Made by a program: the position numbers and the translations under genes. This document shows positions 8,632 to 23,325 of a stretch of 64,000 nucleotides of DNA, one piece after another. Each line of letters begins with the position of its first letter. Position 1 is the first letter of the stretch. This stretch comes from Prolixibacteraceae bacterium (GTDB taxonomy: Bacteria; Bacteroidota; Bacteroidia; Bacteroidales; Prolixibacteraceae). Below the pieces are notes generated by a model. That model ran no database searches. It saw nothing but the letters and a program-made list of their open reading frames with translations, and was not told the origin of the DNA. Location of the stretch: assembly GCA_025210775.1 (NCBI GenBank), contig JAOARB010000013.1:272306-336305 (forward strand), written 5' to 3'.

Positions 8632-11600
8632 CTATTTCACAATAACCTTAATCTTTTCTTTCGTTTCTACTTCATATAGGAAATAAACCCCAGAAACAAT
8701 ATCCACTGTAAAATGCATACTTTTTCCCTCTACAATAAAAGTTCTAAGAACTCGACCGTAAAGATCCATTAAGAAATAAGTATGATGTTTTCCATCTATA
8801 TTTTCAATGGTAAACTCTGTTTCTATAGGATTAGGATATATCTTAAAATTCCCCTTATGGTTTAATGTTACCAATGAAGTATGAATTTTTAGTGGACCTA
8901 ATAGATCCTTCGTACTTTTGGACTCAATTGAATGATCATTATTGGCTAATGCTACAAAGAATTTATCTGCCATAGCAATATCTATCTCTTGGTTCAAATA
9001 AGGTTTCCAGGGATCATTTTCTGAAAAACGATATAGATATTCTGCACCTTCTTGTATGTTATCAAGACGAACAGTATTGCTATTGATCAACTCTAGATTG
9101 GTTTCTGGAGCTTCTCGCTGTGTCATACAAGTAATCGAGATGTTTGGAGAATCAAAGTTAAAATCCTTACTCCTACTTTCCATTGCTCCTGAATCCATCC
9201 ACTTATCTTTCTTATAGGCCCAATGATATGGATGGGCTTGATATGCAAATCGATCTATGGTTACATTTACATCCGCTGGATTAGACTCTAAAGTTGATGA
9301 TGAACTCATAGAAAAGACTGTTGGCATTGCATGGTCAGCTTCTACCCCTTTACCTACAGAGGTGTCATAGTTAAAGTCAAGCCATCCATTTTTAGTAATC
9401 TCTTCTTGGAAAGAGTAGTTCACTTTTAGTAAGGCTCTCTCTTTGTAGAATTGAATCACCTGATCTTTGTTGCTTTGTGGTGAATACATCTTTCTTACTT
9501 TAGATCCTGCCCCTAATGTAATGGCTCCATCCGCCCAATCACATTGAATTTGATCTCCTAGTATTAAGTTTGCATTACGCACAAACTGTATATCACTATC
9601 GCCTACCACCAATCGTTCATCTACCATTACATCTGAAGCGGTAGTAAATAAGAACTCACTTTGAGCACATAAAGATGCAACATGAAGTGGAAGTTCACTG
9701 ACCTGAGCAGTTGTCCCAACTAACAATAGCGTTGACGGAATAATATCTAATACTCCATTTCCTGTAATATTCCCAGAAACTTTTAATAAAGTTGCACTAA
9801 GGCTTAAAGATGCATCCTGCTCAATGTTTAGATCTTTTACTTCTAAATGATGTAGCACCTTATTATTACTCATTCCTTGGACAGTTCCAGAGACAATATT
9901 CAATCTATCTGAGACCTTTAGTACCTTATCATCAAATCGTGAATTAAGAATAAAAGTATCGTTCCCAACTTCAATATTTAACACTCTTAATGAAGTCATT
10001 CGATTTGGTCGATTACAAATCAATGCATGCTCTTCACCACTTTCTTTGAATGTAATGGAAGATTGGAAACCATTGACCCAATGAAGATCAGACAGCCCTA
10101 GAGATCCTGTTATATTAATAGAAGCATTCTCTAATGCCTGACTATCGCCAATAGTTGAAGAGAAATTGGCATCATGAAATGTGATTGTACCGCCATTAAA
10201 ATGATAAATTCCCTTGGCCCATTTATTACGATCAGAATCTCTTAAAGTATGAATGCTCACTTCACCCGCATCTACAGTTAAAATAGAAGAAGTACACGTA
10301 TTCATATTTCCATCTACATCGATATTACCATCAATAACATGTAACTGACCTTTTAATTCAACATCACCATTCACATGCAATTGTGCCCCTTCTTGTATGG
10401 ATAGCAACGCGTCTGGTTTAATTGTCAAAGAGTGGAAATTGACTTGTGAAGATATTTCAGGTGCATTTGGTCTATTCTCATAAATAACCACATTACTCAG
10501 GGCTGTTGGAACTTGTCCATTATCCCAGTTAGATGGATCACTCCAATCCGAAGAAGTAGCTCCAGTCCATAGACCATCTATTTGTATCGCATCATTCATA
10601 TTAAGGATATAATCCTCTACATGTGCACTTCTAAAACCATTAGTAAAAGAACTGCTTTCTGAGCTAGAATAACAAGCAATCCTCATTAAAGTATGACCAT
10701 TGGTTTCAACTGGAAGGTTAATGTTGATCTTGGTATCTTGTTGGGACTTTGAAACAGACTCTGAAAAATAAAGCTCTTTATTAAAATCTAAATATCCGTC
10801 TCTATTAAAATCAATCCAAACACTTAATACTGGATCTCGAAACCATTGATTAAAATGATGACCTACTATAAGCTCATTATCAACATTCGGCTTTAGATTG
10901 GCCACCATATGTTTAAAATCATTGTAACCTCCATTTGGCCTATTTGCATCATTTTGGATCTCAGCTAAAGTTACTTTATCAATAAAATCAAAAGCAAAAG
11001 CGACATTTACTGGAGCATAGGCATCTTCTTCAGGTGTTTTCTCAGACATAACATTTGACCCTACTGACTCGTAAAGAATATTGCGACCTCCATTAGTGTA
11101 TCTAAATATCCTATAGTTGTATTTCGTATTGGCTTCAATTTGTAAATGACTAAATTTTGTCTGTGATGAAGTCAAATATACACAATTGTTGTTTTCAACA
11201 ACTCCATCTACAGGATCTGCTATTGCATTGTCTTCGGTAGTCCATTTTAACATATAACCACAGATCCTCTCTGATTCTACAAAATCGTCCCATACTAAAT
11301 CAATTCTATGGATATAAGCATGATCTATATCTAACAATAAAGGATTAAGATTAGGTTTTTCATTGGTAAAGGTGAAGAAACTCTTTTCTTCACCAAAACA
11401 AATTCCTTTACTATTAATGATATAGCTACGGTAATAATATTTGGTATCTATATCTAACCCTGGAGCATTAACGGTGAAACTCCCTGTCGAAATATCATCC
11501 GATATCAATCTTGTATCACACAACCTAGGATATTTCTCTTTGGATATAACAACTCCTTTTTCAATAATATCATTAAGACCATTGGAAATATTTTCACCTC

Positions 11601-14592
11601 CTAAAACAGCACTATCAAATGTAATATCCGTTGCATCTGAAGTCGCTACACTTGCTAGGCCAGATGTAGCAATTAGCGCATAATCCTCCACTTGTCCATT
11701 TTCGGGATTATAACAACTGTCGGTGATCTCATATTTTGAATTATCTGCAATAATTCTTAATCGTAATAGAGAGTATAATAAAATATCATCTGGAATAGTG
11801 ATATAAAAAGAGTTTTTCCCTTTCACATTAGACAGTGCTTTTACAAACTCATCATCTGTGAAAGCATTGTCGCCGTTCTTATCTAAATAGATCTTTACGT
11901 TATGAGAATTATCGGTCAATTTAAGATCTATTTTAGAATTCTCACCTGGCGTAATTCTTATTATGTCACGCTTGGTTAGATCACGATACCCATTATCTTT
12001 CTTACTATCATTAGAATAGATCTTAGCTCCTCCCATAAAAAAAGACAATACACCATAACGTTTTTTAATACTAGTAATTCCATGACAAGCACTAGCAGCT
12101 ATAGGTTGTGAAACAATCACAGCATCATTGTATGTACAACTATTTTGACCATTCTCATTAAAAACCTTTAGTGTTACATTATAATTACCTTGACTTCGAA
12201 AACGAACTTTAGGATTTCTTGAATTAACCGTAGTTCCTTCTTCAAGAACAATATCTTGTGTTCCGAAATCCCATTCCCAACGAGTTGGAGAAGATGTAGA
12301 ACGATCTTCAAAAGAGACCACATTTCCTGTGGCATGATTAAACGATTGAATTCCATTTACAACATAAAAAGAAGCTTTCGGAATAGAAACGGCACCGTGA
12401 ATAGGATATTCATTAGAGATTGTTCTATGTTGATCACAACTCACAGTAATTCTTATAGTCCCATTTTCACTTATTGCTGAAAAGCTCAAAGTTTCTCTGT
12501 CACTATCAGCAATGGTACTAGCCAATATTTTTGACCCTTGTACAACAGTAATAAGTGCTCCAGGTGTAGATATATCAGAGACTGTTAGTTCCGTGTCTCC
12601 AAAATTGACATTATCAGGGAAAGTTGCACTTAGATCTGTTGGAGCTTGTTTCCAAATCTTCATCGAAGGGTCTCCAAATAGATGAAACAAACGATAGGTA
12701 TAAATTCGACTATCTCGACCAGGGGCCCATGTTTGATCCATTCTTAGAAGACCTAAATTCAAAACATCTCCTAGAGTAGTAGTAGATTCATTAAAACCAT
12801 TAGGCTGGTTTGGATTCCCATTAGATCCATTACCAAAAGAAGGATTAATCCCTGGATTAGGCCAGATAGATTCAAACATCCCTAAAGTAAAACCATCATT
12901 AGGTCCTGACAACGAATAAAATGAAGCACCAATAACAGCAACAGCTCCACCTCCTTCTTTTCTTTGAAATTTCTCTGCAAAACATTCGTCAATAGAAAAC
13001 TGACCTGTAAAACAATTGATAGAAAAGACTACAGGAAGTTGATCTCCATTATTAAGATCGTCAATATCATCTCTTACAAATCGAGGGTGTGCCCATCCTG
13101 TACCACCAGTATATCCATGATCTCGATGTAATACATAAAAACGTCCATCATTAATGGCATCACGTATATCCACATTTGATCCATTCCAATCAAATCCATT
13201 AGCTTTTAACAAATCATTAGGGAGTGCTTCTCCATTTGAATAATAACCATTATTAAAATGGGTGGGAGTATTTCGATCATCAGTATAATAAATTCGATCT
13301 ACAGTGTATCCTTGATCAACCATATAAGATCGAACATCTTCACTCGTGTGACAAAAACGACGTGCAGCAAATCCGTCTCTAGGATTTCCTCTTTGAACAT
13401 CTTGGAACTGTGCACAATTTAAACCATGCTGATAAAAATCGGCATCAACAACAGGATTCTTTTCATATCCAATAATCTTATCAATAACGATTCGTGCTTG
13501 CTCTACATTAGATACAGACAACCGTCCTTTTGCCATATCTGGCGTAAAATCACCTTTCCCATCCATACAGACATAATAGAGATCTGTAAAATAAAACTGA
13601 AGATCCCCATTACGAGGTTTTGTAAATCTCATTCCTGGAACATCTTCATTGTCTCCAATAATCAATAGATATTTTGGCTTTACATCCCAGCGATGATATC
13701 TTGAAGCGACAGATTCTCTTACCTCTTCTGGAGACCATCTATCTTTAGATACTATTTCTACAGAGTGCCCCATACTTGCTTTCCATGAAGCAAAGCGTTC
13801 TGCTTCTTTTTTGAATTCATCCGTAGTAACAATAATGTAATCCTTTGCGTCTTGATCAAAAACATTTGGATGATTTAGCTCTTCAACTGGAACCACATCT
13901 ACATTATTTAAGACCATTGACTTGATATGACCAACCAAATTAGAGGATTCATCTAGATTAATACTTTCTTGTTCTCTAATGAGTTTGTATTTCAATTTAG
14001 AGTAGACTCTTAATGTTTTTTTCTGAGGATTATACTGTACAGGACAAACATTTATTTTTAATAATCGAGCTGATCTCATTTGCTGATCTGCAACAATAGA
14101 GACATTCTTTGAAGGGTAAAAAGAGTCCGAACTATATATCTGTTGATCTTTGTAAAATTCAGGATCAGGAGCTCCTTCCGTATCGACAGCTTCTTCCAGT
14201 GCAGGATATATTTCGAATCCTTCGTAATCTATAAATTCGACATCAACTAATTCTACCTTAACTTTCTCTCCTAACGAAGCTGCAAAGTAATCCGATCTTA
14301 CAGGCAAGGCAGGAGCCCCCACTTTACTTGACTGACTAAATCCTTCAATTTGTAACAAATTGTATTTATCCCCTTTCTCAAATATAGGTGCTACAAAAGC
14401 ACCATCAAAATTGTAAGATACCATCATCTCTTTAGGATTGATTTTATTGCAACTTACATTTGGAGATGCTTTTTGTGATGTATTTTCAACATCTTTTCTT
14501 CCTCTCACAAAAGACAGATAATGATTCTGTGCTTTAAGTGAAAAAGAGAGGAAAAGAGTAAAAATCATTAATACGATTCTATTCATTTTCAT
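8632..14592 (-). CDS. giant gingipain-like C25 cysteine protease with T9SS sorting domain
   Basis: Secreted multidomain protease of 1986 residues. Order: signal peptide (to KAQ, about 22); gingipain-type propeptide (about 50-230); peptidase C25 catalytic region (about 245-640) with likely catalytic His in VLHRDHGYTGG (near 487) and Cys in SINCFTGQF (near 526); Ig-like segment; PKD domain (STSSPTRWEWDFG); two GEVED-type modules (NGQVEDYAL and AHVEDYIL); fibronectin III-like segments; a module starting WTGATSSDWSDPSNWDNG followed by a beta-helix-like region; and a C-terminal type IX sorting domain (YPNPIETEFTIEN ... VDIVSGVYFLYEV). It should be exported by Sec, moved across the outer membrane by T9SS and released or anchored at the surface. 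It is a clear paralogue of the 2469-residue protein at 34.7-42.1 kb. The Arg/Lys specificity of true gingipains cannot be assumed. Confidence 0.93.
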   Translation of the reverse strand: MKMNRIVLMIFTLFLSFSLKAQNHYLSFVRGRKDVENTSQKASPNVSCNKINPKEMMVSYNFDGAFVAPIFEKGDKYNLLQIEGFSQSSKVGAPALPVRSDYFAASLGEKVKVELVDVEFIDYEGFEIYPALEEAVDTEGAPDPEFYKDQQIYSSDSFYPSKNVSIVADQQMRSARLLKINVCPVQYNPQKKTLRVYSKLKYKLIREQESINLDESSNLVGHIKSMVLNNVDVVPVEELNHPNVFDQDAKDYIIVTTDEFKKEAERFASWKASMGHSVEIVSKDRWSPEEVRESVASRYHRWDVKPKYLLIIGDNEDVPGMRFTKPRNGDLQFYFTDLYYVCMDGKGDFTPDMAKGRLSVSNVEQARIVIDKIIGYEKNPVVDADFYQHGLNCAQFQDVQRGNPRDGFAARRFCHTSEDVRSYMVDQGYTVDRIYYTDDRNTPTHFNNGYYSNGEALPNDLLKANGFDWNGSNVDIRDAINDGRFYVLHRDHGYTGGTGWAHPRFVRDDIDDLNNGDQLPVVFSINCFTGQFSIDECFAEKFQRKEGGGAVAVIGASFYSLSGPNDGFTLGMFESIWPNPGINPSFGNGSNGNPNQPNGFNESTTTLGDVLNLGLLRMDQTWAPGRDSRIYTYRLFHLFGDPSMKIWKQAPTDLSATFPDNVNFGDTELTVSDISTPGALITVVQGSKILASTIADSDRETLSFSAISENGTIRITVSCDQHRTISNEYPIHGAVSIPKASFYVVNGIQSFNHATGNVVSFEDRSTSSPTRWEWDFGTQDIVLEEGTTVNSRNPKVRFRSQGNYNVTLKVFNENGQNSCTYNDAVIVSQPIAASACHGITSIKKRYGVLSFFMGGAKIYSNDSKKDNGYRDLTKRDIIRITPGENSKIDLKLTDNSHNVKIYLDKNGDNAFTDDEFVKALSNVKGKNSFYITIPDDILLYSLLRLRIIADNSKYEITDSCYNPENGQVEDYALIATSGLASVATSDATDITFDSAVLGGENISNGLNDIIEKGVVISKEKYPRLCDTRLISDDISTGSFTVNAPGLDIDTKYYYRSYIINSKGICFGEEKSFFTFTNEKPNLNPLLLDIDHAYIHRIDLVWDDFVESERICGYMLKWTTEDNAIADPVDGVVENNNCVYLTSSQTKFSHLQIEANTKYNYRIFRYTNGGRNILYESVGSNVMSEKTPEEDAYAPVNVAFAFDFIDKVTLAEIQNDANRPNGGYNDFKHMVANLKPNVDNELIVGHHFNQWFRDPVLSVWIDFNRDGYLDFNKELYFSESVSKSQQDTKININLPVETNGHTLMRIACYSSSESSSFTNGFRSAHVEDYILNMNDAIQIDGLWTGATSSDWSDPSNWDNGQVPTALSNVVIYENRPNAPEISSQVNFHSLTIKPDALLSIQEGAQLHVNGDVELKGQLHVIDGNIDVDGNMNTCTSSILTVDAGEVSIHTLRDSDRNKWAKGIYHFNGGTITFHDANFSSTIGDSQALENASINITGSLGLSDLHWVNGFQSSITFKESGEEHALICNRPNRMTSLRVLNIEVGNDTFILNSRFDDKVLKVSDRLNIVSGTVQGMSNNKVLHHLEVKDLNIEQDASLSLSATLLKVSGNITGNGVLDIIPSTLLLVGTTAQVSELPLHVASLCAQSEFLFTTASDVMVDERLVVGDSDIQFVRNANLILGDQIQCDWADGAITLGAGSKVRKMYSPQSNKDQVIQFYKERALLKVNYSFQEEITKNGWLDFNYDTSVGKGVEADHAMPTVFSMSSSSTLESNPADVNVTIDRFAYQAHPYHWAYKKDKWMDSGAMESRSKDFNFDSPNISITCMTQREAPETNLELINSNTVRLDNIQEGAEYLYRFSENDPWKPYLNQEIDIAMADKFFVALANNDHSIESKSTKDLLGPLKIHTSLVTLNHKGNFKIYPNPIETEFTIENIDGKHHTYFLMDLYGRVLRTFIVEGKSMHFTVDIVSGVYFLYEVETKEKIKVIVK

Positions 14593-15603
14593 CTATTTTA
14601 TCTATTTTCTTCGCTATAAACTTAACATAACCAATTTAAATTATGCAAGACCGATTCTTTCGATCTGTCTAACACGAATTACCAAAAGCACTCCTACACA
14701 CTAATTTTCAATCCATTACAAGACAATTACTATATCATTTTTTTGTCTATTTATTTTAATAATAGTATAATTAAAAGTTCTATTTAAAGATAAATTTCTC
14801 TTTAAATAGACTTCTAAGAGCCAATCAAGATTTACTATTACACCATGCATTTATTCAATGAATCATTTATGTTATTAGATCTATAATTGATTTCCAATAT
14901 TTAATTATAATCATCATATATGTAATAAAATGACTACAATATAACAAGCAAACCGTTAGCATAAACAAAATCAAATAAGAAAATAGAGCTATCCATTATC
15001 ATAAATATCAAACACTCACATTATTCTTAAAAAATTAATTCAAAAAATAATCAAATGAATATTCCCCTTATTATTTTCATAAATACATGACATTAGGATC
15101 ATATAACCCTATGCAAACATTATCCTTAAATAAACATTAATTAAAAGATATGATATCAATTATTCAAAGAGAAGGGATTTATCAAAAGATGTATCATAAA
15201 ATAGAAATTTATTTTATTGACAACGATGGAAGCAGACAAACGGGAATATCCTCAATTAACCCAAGAACACCTATTAATTAATCCTTGTACCAAAAGAACA
15301 CATTGGATTAGATACGCTCTTTTGATATTGCAAATTTGCATAAAGAAGAGAAGCACAATATCTTAATAAAGATTACAACAAAATACTTTATTGACAACCT
15401 ACATCTAATCTTTATTAAATCAGAGAAATAGAGCTAAGAATAATGATGTTCTAATTAAATAAAAATAGACTTCAATATATATCAGTTAAATAACAAACAA
15501 AGAACATTACTACTTATACTCTAAACCCAATAAATGTCAATGATTTAATTTCCTAGAAGAGACAGCCTAGACAATGGTAAATAAAGAACTGTAAAATGAG
15601 AGG
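14593..15603. other. gene-free AT-rich interval
   Basis: About 1 kb between the start of the C25 protease and the end of the Crp/Fnr gene. It must hold the protease promoter. I see no tRNA, no repeat array, no strong hairpin and no credible reading frame, only very AT-rich sequence. Confidence 0.5.
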
Positions 15604-16254
15604 TTAAAATAAAAAATCTACCCGATTACGTCCAAGTTGCACCTTCCCATCTTTTTCCAACACTTTTAACAATCTAGAGACCACCTCTCTAGAAGTGGTA
15701 AGAGAGTTTGCAATATCCCCATGAGTTCCTTGAAAGTATCTTTTTCCAGTAGAACGTTGGTATTCTTTAAAAAAAGAGAGCAACCTTTCATCCATCTTCT
15801 TAAAGGCCAAGCTGTCAATTGTTTCTAAAAGTCCATCAAAATGAGACTTATATGAACGCATAATATAGACTTTCCATGATTCATACTTAGTCATCCATTC
15901 ATCAAGATATTTTACTGGCACATTTAAAACATCTGTATCTTCTTCTGCAATAATATTTACATTCGACTTGAAATGCTCAATACAACAAGTTAGAGCCATT
16001 AAACAAACTTCACCTTTTTTAAGATAATAGAGTAATGATTCTCGCCCATCTTGATCTGTTCTGTAAATACGCAATACACCGTCAAGCACCAAAGGAAATC
16101 GTTTAATATATTTGTCTTCCTGTATTAGGACATTCCCCTTAGACACCTCTGTCCATTCGCCAACCTCAGAAAGCAGTTCACACAAGGATATTTCTAATAT
16201 TGGGAAACGCTTTTGTATCAATTCAGGACTTATCTTCAAACGATCATTAGACAT
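15604..16254 (-). CDS. Crp/Fnr family transcriptional regulator
   Basis: 216 residues. The N-terminal cyclic-nucleotide-binding-like barrel (about 30-125) contains GNVLIQEDKYIKRFPLVLDGVLRIYR and KKGEVCLMALTCCI. The C-terminal winged helix (about 165-216) has THGDIANSLTTSREVVSRLLKVLEKDG, a typical Crp/Fnr recognition helix. The residues that bind cAMP in true Crp are not evident. The MALTCC stretch recalls a Bacteroidota Fnr-like subgroup, but there is no standard four-cysteine cluster at the N-terminus. It is transcribed alone between a protease and the utilisation locus; its target is unknown. Confidence 0.88.
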   Translation of the reverse strand: MSNDRLKISPELIQKRFPILEISLCELLSEVGEWTEVSKGNVLIQEDKYIKRFPLVLDGVLRIYRTDQDGRESLLYYLKKGEVCLMALTCCIEHFKSNVNIIAEEDTDVLNVPVKYLDEWMTKYESWKVYIMRSYKSHFDGLLETIDSLAFKKMDERLLSFFKEYQRSTGKRYFQGTHGDIANSLTTSREVVSRLLKVLEKDGKVQLGRNRVDFLF

Positions 16255-16284
16255 AATATACTCTTATTAAATAACATGTAATTA

Positions 16285-16292
16285 CAAACGTA
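16285..16292 (-). promoter_or_regulatory. possible -7 box of the Crp/Fnr gene
   Basis: On the minus strand this reads TACGTTTG, an exact fit to the Bacteroidota -7 consensus TAnnTTTG, about 30 bases before the start codon. A clear -33 TTTG box is not visible, so support is partial. Confidence 0.35.
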
Positions 16293-16414
16293 AAACGAAT
16301 ATAACGAAAAAATACATCACACACACTTTCCATGAAACAATTTAAATGACAACATAAACCAACTGTCTCCAATGGCTATATCCTAATTTAAAATAACACA
16401 TTACTTTTATTTGA

Positions 16415-16454
16415 CAAAAAAAGAGATTGCCACATAAAAATGTAACAATCTCTC
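16415..16454 (-). terminator. terminator of the GH2-GH63 unit
   Basis: Minus-strand stem AGAGATTG(TT)ACAT / ATGT(GG)CAATCTCT followed by a seven-base T tract (16421-16415), shortly after the stop of the GH63-like gene. Confidence 0.85.
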
Positions 16455-16477
16455 TACCCCATTATCAAATATGTAAT

Positions 16478-18513
16478 CTATTTCTCTTTTAACATCATTA
16501 AAAGGTGGGCAGATGACCAACTAAAACCTACCGCATTAAGACCCTCTCCTGTAATAGGATGATAATTCTCACGAATTGGATCATCTGCCTTTAATCCTTC
16601 ACAATGATCTAGAATCTTGCGAGTTAAATAGTCCGCCTGTTGATGATAACCATATTTACGCATTCCTTTTATACCAAAATATGCTTGATCCAACCAAACA
16701 GGCCCTCTCCAATACCCCATCAATGGATTGAATTTAGAATGAGAAGCATCCAAAGTTGGGAAAGGAATATAAGTATTAAAATGAGTTGTATCCATTACCA
16801 CATTAACCACCCGTTCAGCTTGTTTTTTAGTAGCAACCTCAGCCCATAGAGCTATCCACCCTTCTGGTCCATATATTTCAATTTGATGTTTTTCTTTAAG
16901 ATCAATATCAAAGAAAAAACCTTTCTCCTGATTATACATATATTTAGAAATCGCATCTTTCAATCTTTTGGTTTCTTCTTTATGAAAATATTGTTTTTCT
17001 CCTAGCTCCAACAATTGATGTAACTCTTCTAACTTTAATTTATCGTAATACAAATAACAATTCAAGTCGACTGACTCTTGATCCAAAGACCATGCTTTAT
17101 CTCTATTCTTTAACATCTTAGCATGATCAAAACGAACAGCATTATCCATTCCACTCTCCCAAGCAGCTGCAATACGTGTACCATCTGTAGAGCCATATTC
17201 ACAAAGCATATTCTTATCATGATCTCTGTCAGCATACCACCACTGATGATATTTCTCTAGTTTGGGTAGCATCTCTCGAACGAAAGAAGTATCTAACGTT
17301 GTTTCAAATATCTTAGAAACAGCCCATGAAGCCAAAGGAGGTTTGGTATCTCTCCAATTGTTTTCTTTAGAATTGATATAGATACAATCAGCCACCATGC
17401 CTCTTTCATTCTGATAGTCAAACATTGATCTTAAATTATCTTTTGCCATCTCTGGATCAAAATAACAATAAGCCACTGCATGTTTCCAACTATCCCAACT
17501 CCAGAATCCATAGAATCCTTGATAAGACAATGAAGGAAATGTTCCTGCATGCTTCAAGTCCCCTGCAGCACTACGATAATTCGTAACCAAAGTCATGATT
17601 GACTTAACAGCTACACGCTGATAAGAAGGCTCCATAAGAAGTGCAGACTGTTTTTTAAAATAGTTATTCAAATAACCATTCCATCTTTCATGATTTGCAA
17701 CAATCTCTTTATCAAAATCAAACCTTTGTACTTCTTGCATTTCATCATTAAAACGATAGTTTTGTGTCATATTAAAGACCAAAGAATCGTTAGGTTCAAG
17801 TTCTTTTTTGTGCCATTTCATCACATAAGAAGAGTCTATATTGGCGACCACAACCTCATCCGGGCTTGGATAATACAAAGAGCTAAGTGTGGCATTGTGG
17901 TCGGGGATATTCACCACTACGCCGTTATTAGACTCTTTTCTTATATGATTTTTTGATGACCATAAAGTGCCATCTACTTCTAAATCAAGGGTACGATTTT
18001 TATCTCCAACATTACGAATAATGGTTTGAACCATAGACGTACGTTTATTTACAAATATCAAAGATTGTTCTATCTCTAGATTATCCATCAAATAGGTTTG
18101 TTCTATTGATCCAGGAAGATACTTAACGCTTCGAATGGCATTATCCCACTCCAATCGACTTCCATTCTCAAAAATAAACCACTGAGAAAAATTCTTAGAC
18201 AACCATTCTCCATGCATGGACATCACCATAGGACCAGAAAATCCACCATAGTAACTACTCTGTTCAGGAACCGCATAAGCATGCCAAGCTCCTTTATCCG
18301 AAAAGAGAGAATGTTCAATCCCATACTTATTGCTTGGAGAAAAACATATATCTAATACATTCTCATATGTATCCACTTTCGGTATTTGCAATATTTCTTT
18401 TTTCTGAGATGAGTGGGTAGAACAAGAGACCAATGCTACCCCCAACATCATTCCTAAACCAAGAGCTCTAAAACAACTAGAGCCCTTGGTTATTTTTTCA
18501 ACTATATGCATCA

Positions 18514-18514
<1 letters not shown>
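16478..18514 (-). CDS. lipoprotein GH63/YgjK-like glycoside hydrolase
   Basis: 678-residue enzyme with a lipoprotein signal (LGVALVSCS, acylated Cys near 31), so probably anchored in an envelope membrane. An N-terminal beta-sandwich (about 50-290) is followed by an (alpha/alpha)6-barrel with GFWSWDSWKHAVAYCYFDP, RGMVADC, GYWRGPVWLDQAYFG and GFSWSSAHLLMM. By analogy with E. coli YgjK, the likely general acid is the Asp of WESGMDNAVRFD (near 456) and the base the Glu of RENYHPITGEG (near 649). Family members are inverting alpha-glycosidases acting on glucosides or galactosides; the substrate here is not known. Its ATG shares one base with the stop of the upstream GH2 gene (TAATG), giving tight translational coupling. 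A GH37/GH63 side family is possible; the overall fold call is firm. Confidence 0.85.
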
Positions 18515-21651
<3,137 letters not shown>

Positions 21652-21753
21652 CTAATTATATTGTTTCAACATTCATCTACCTTGTTACCCAAATAAATGA
21701 GATTTTTCTACATCGTCTAACTCAACAAGAACCTGGATAACCTGCAAAAAGAA

Positions 21754-21787
21754 GGGACTCCTCTAAAGAAAGAGTAAAGGAGTCCCC
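21754..21787 (-). terminator. terminator between susD-like and GH2 genes
   Basis: Minus-strand stem GGGACTCCT / AGGAGTCCC around a 15-base loop, followed by TTCTTTTT, 36 bases after the susD stop. It probably lowers read-through into the enzyme genes. Confidence 0.8.
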
Positions 21788-21822
21788 ATTGATCATCTAT
21801 TTCAATCTAAATTCTGATATTA

Positions 21823-23313
21823 TTAATATCCTGGTGTTGGCTCTAAAACAGAATTTTGGGCCACCTCTGTAGAAGGAATAGGATAATAATCACACTTAGG
21901 CATATAATTATTTGCATAAATATGACCGTGATCCAAAAGTTGTTGTTTCACATCACCATAGCGAACCATATCTTGGAATCGGATACCTTCACAAGGAAAT
22001 TCTAATAATCTTTGATGACGTATTTCTGCTCTTATTAACCCTGTATCAGTCAATGTAAAATCTTTTAACCCTGCTCTATTTCTTACTTTATTTAAAGCAG
22101 ACAAGATATCACTAGACAATCCATTACTCTCATTTAAAGCTTCAGCATACATTAAAAGAACATCTGCATAACGCAAAACGGGAACATTGATACCTGATTT
22201 ACCTGACTTTGCAGGAGCAATTCCATCGTTAAACTTCTTAAACATTGCCTCTGGTGTTTCACCTACACCATAATAACTACTCCAAGGTTGGCCTAAAAAC
22301 TCACTCTTACCTGCAGCATCATTATAACAGATCGATGCAACCAATCTTTTGTCGGGTTCACCTGCAGTAGTTTTCTCTTTTTCAAACTCATCAATCAAAT
22401 ACTGACTAGGACGTAACATATGCCATCCACTTACTTTTCCAATAGCCATAAATGATGCTTGTGATGCAGATCCCCACATTCCTCCAGCCTCTTGGGTAGT
22501 GTACTGAATTTCAAATAATGATTCTTTTGAGTTTTCATTTGTTCCATCAAACATGCCTTCATAATCGTCAGTAAGGTCATATCCAAGTTTCATCACTTCC
22601 TTAAAAGCATTAATCGCTTCAGTATATTGTTTTTGATATAAATAAGCCTTACCAAGGAAACCATAAGCTGCACCTTTTGTTGCTCGACCAACATTATTAT
22701 CATCCCATGAGGCTGGCAAATGTTCTGCTGCCTTTTGGAAATCTCCTACAATCAATTTCCAAGCATCCTCTTTAGAAGAGTCTTTTTTGATAAGATTAGA
22801 AGTAGAAGTAGCCTCATCTCTTACAATAATTGTCGTAAAATTGATATTTAACATCATATGAGCAAATCCACGCATAAAATATGCTTCACTCATCAATTGA
22901 GCTCTCTTTTCGTCAGTGATATTATCAGCAGGAATAGTCGGTATACGATCAATCAAATCATTGGCATAGCGAATACAGCTATAATTTTGAGACCACATAG
23001 AATATATAGTAGAGTTTCCTGAAGTATATTCAAAACTACCCATTCTCTTTAAGTATCCCCAATCCGAAGAACCAGGTAACATAGTAATATCATCCCCTTT
23101 ATAATTAAGTGGAATAAAATACTCCTCACCCCAGTGCCAACTTTTATACATTTGTTCTGCATAACAACTAACCAACACTTTTTCTGCTGCAGATGCATCT
23201 TTCCAATAAGATTCAAAGGTCAATTCATCTGGAGATTTTTGATCTAAAAATGAGTCTGAACAACTGGTAAATAAGACTCCTAGTGATAAGACAATATATA
23301 GTATATTTTTCAT
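21823..23313 (-). CDS. SusD-like starch-binding outer-membrane lipoprotein
   Basis: 496 residues. Lipoprotein signal LGVLFTSCSDSFLDQ (Cys near 19), then the SusD/RagB fold: TPR-like helices (YFMRGFAHMMLN; GFLGKAYLYQKQYTEAINAFKEVM), and the C-terminal region with LRYADVLLMYAEALNE and IRHQRLLEFPCEGIRFQDMVRYG, both hallmark stretches. It caps the SusC barrel and captures the oligosaccharide at the cell surface. The 12-base gap behind susC shows co-transcription. The ligand is not predictable from sequence. Confidence 0.95.
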   Translation of the reverse strand: MKNILYIVLSLGVLFTSCSDSFLDQKSPDELTFESYWKDASAAEKVLVSCYAEQMYKSWHWGEEYFIPLNYKGDDITMLPGSSDWGYLKRMGSFEYTSGNSTIYSMWSQNYSCIRYANDLIDRIPTIPADNITDEKRAQLMSEAYFMRGFAHMMLNINFTTIIVRDEATSTSNLIKKDSSKEDAWKLIVGDFQKAAEHLPASWDDNNVGRATKGAAYGFLGKAYLYQKQYTEAINAFKEVMKLGYDLTDDYEGMFDGTNENSKESLFEIQYTTQEAGGMWGSASQASFMAIGKVSGWHMLRPSQYLIDEFEKEKTTAGEPDKRLVASICYNDAAGKSEFLGQPWSSYYGVGETPEAMFKKFNDGIAPAKSGKSGINVPVLRYADVLLMYAEALNESNGLSSDILSALNKVRNRAGLKDFTLTDTGLIRAEIRHQRLLEFPCEGIRFQDMVRYGDVKQQLLDHGHIYANNYMPKCDYYPIPSTEVAQNSVLEPTPGY

Positions 23314-23325
23314 GATTTTAGCTCC

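Noticed and set aside
11441..13668. Frames on the other strands inside the C25 protease gene (for example 11441-11683 and 13426-13668)
   Set aside because: Out-of-frame shadows of a long coding sequence with clear protein domains.
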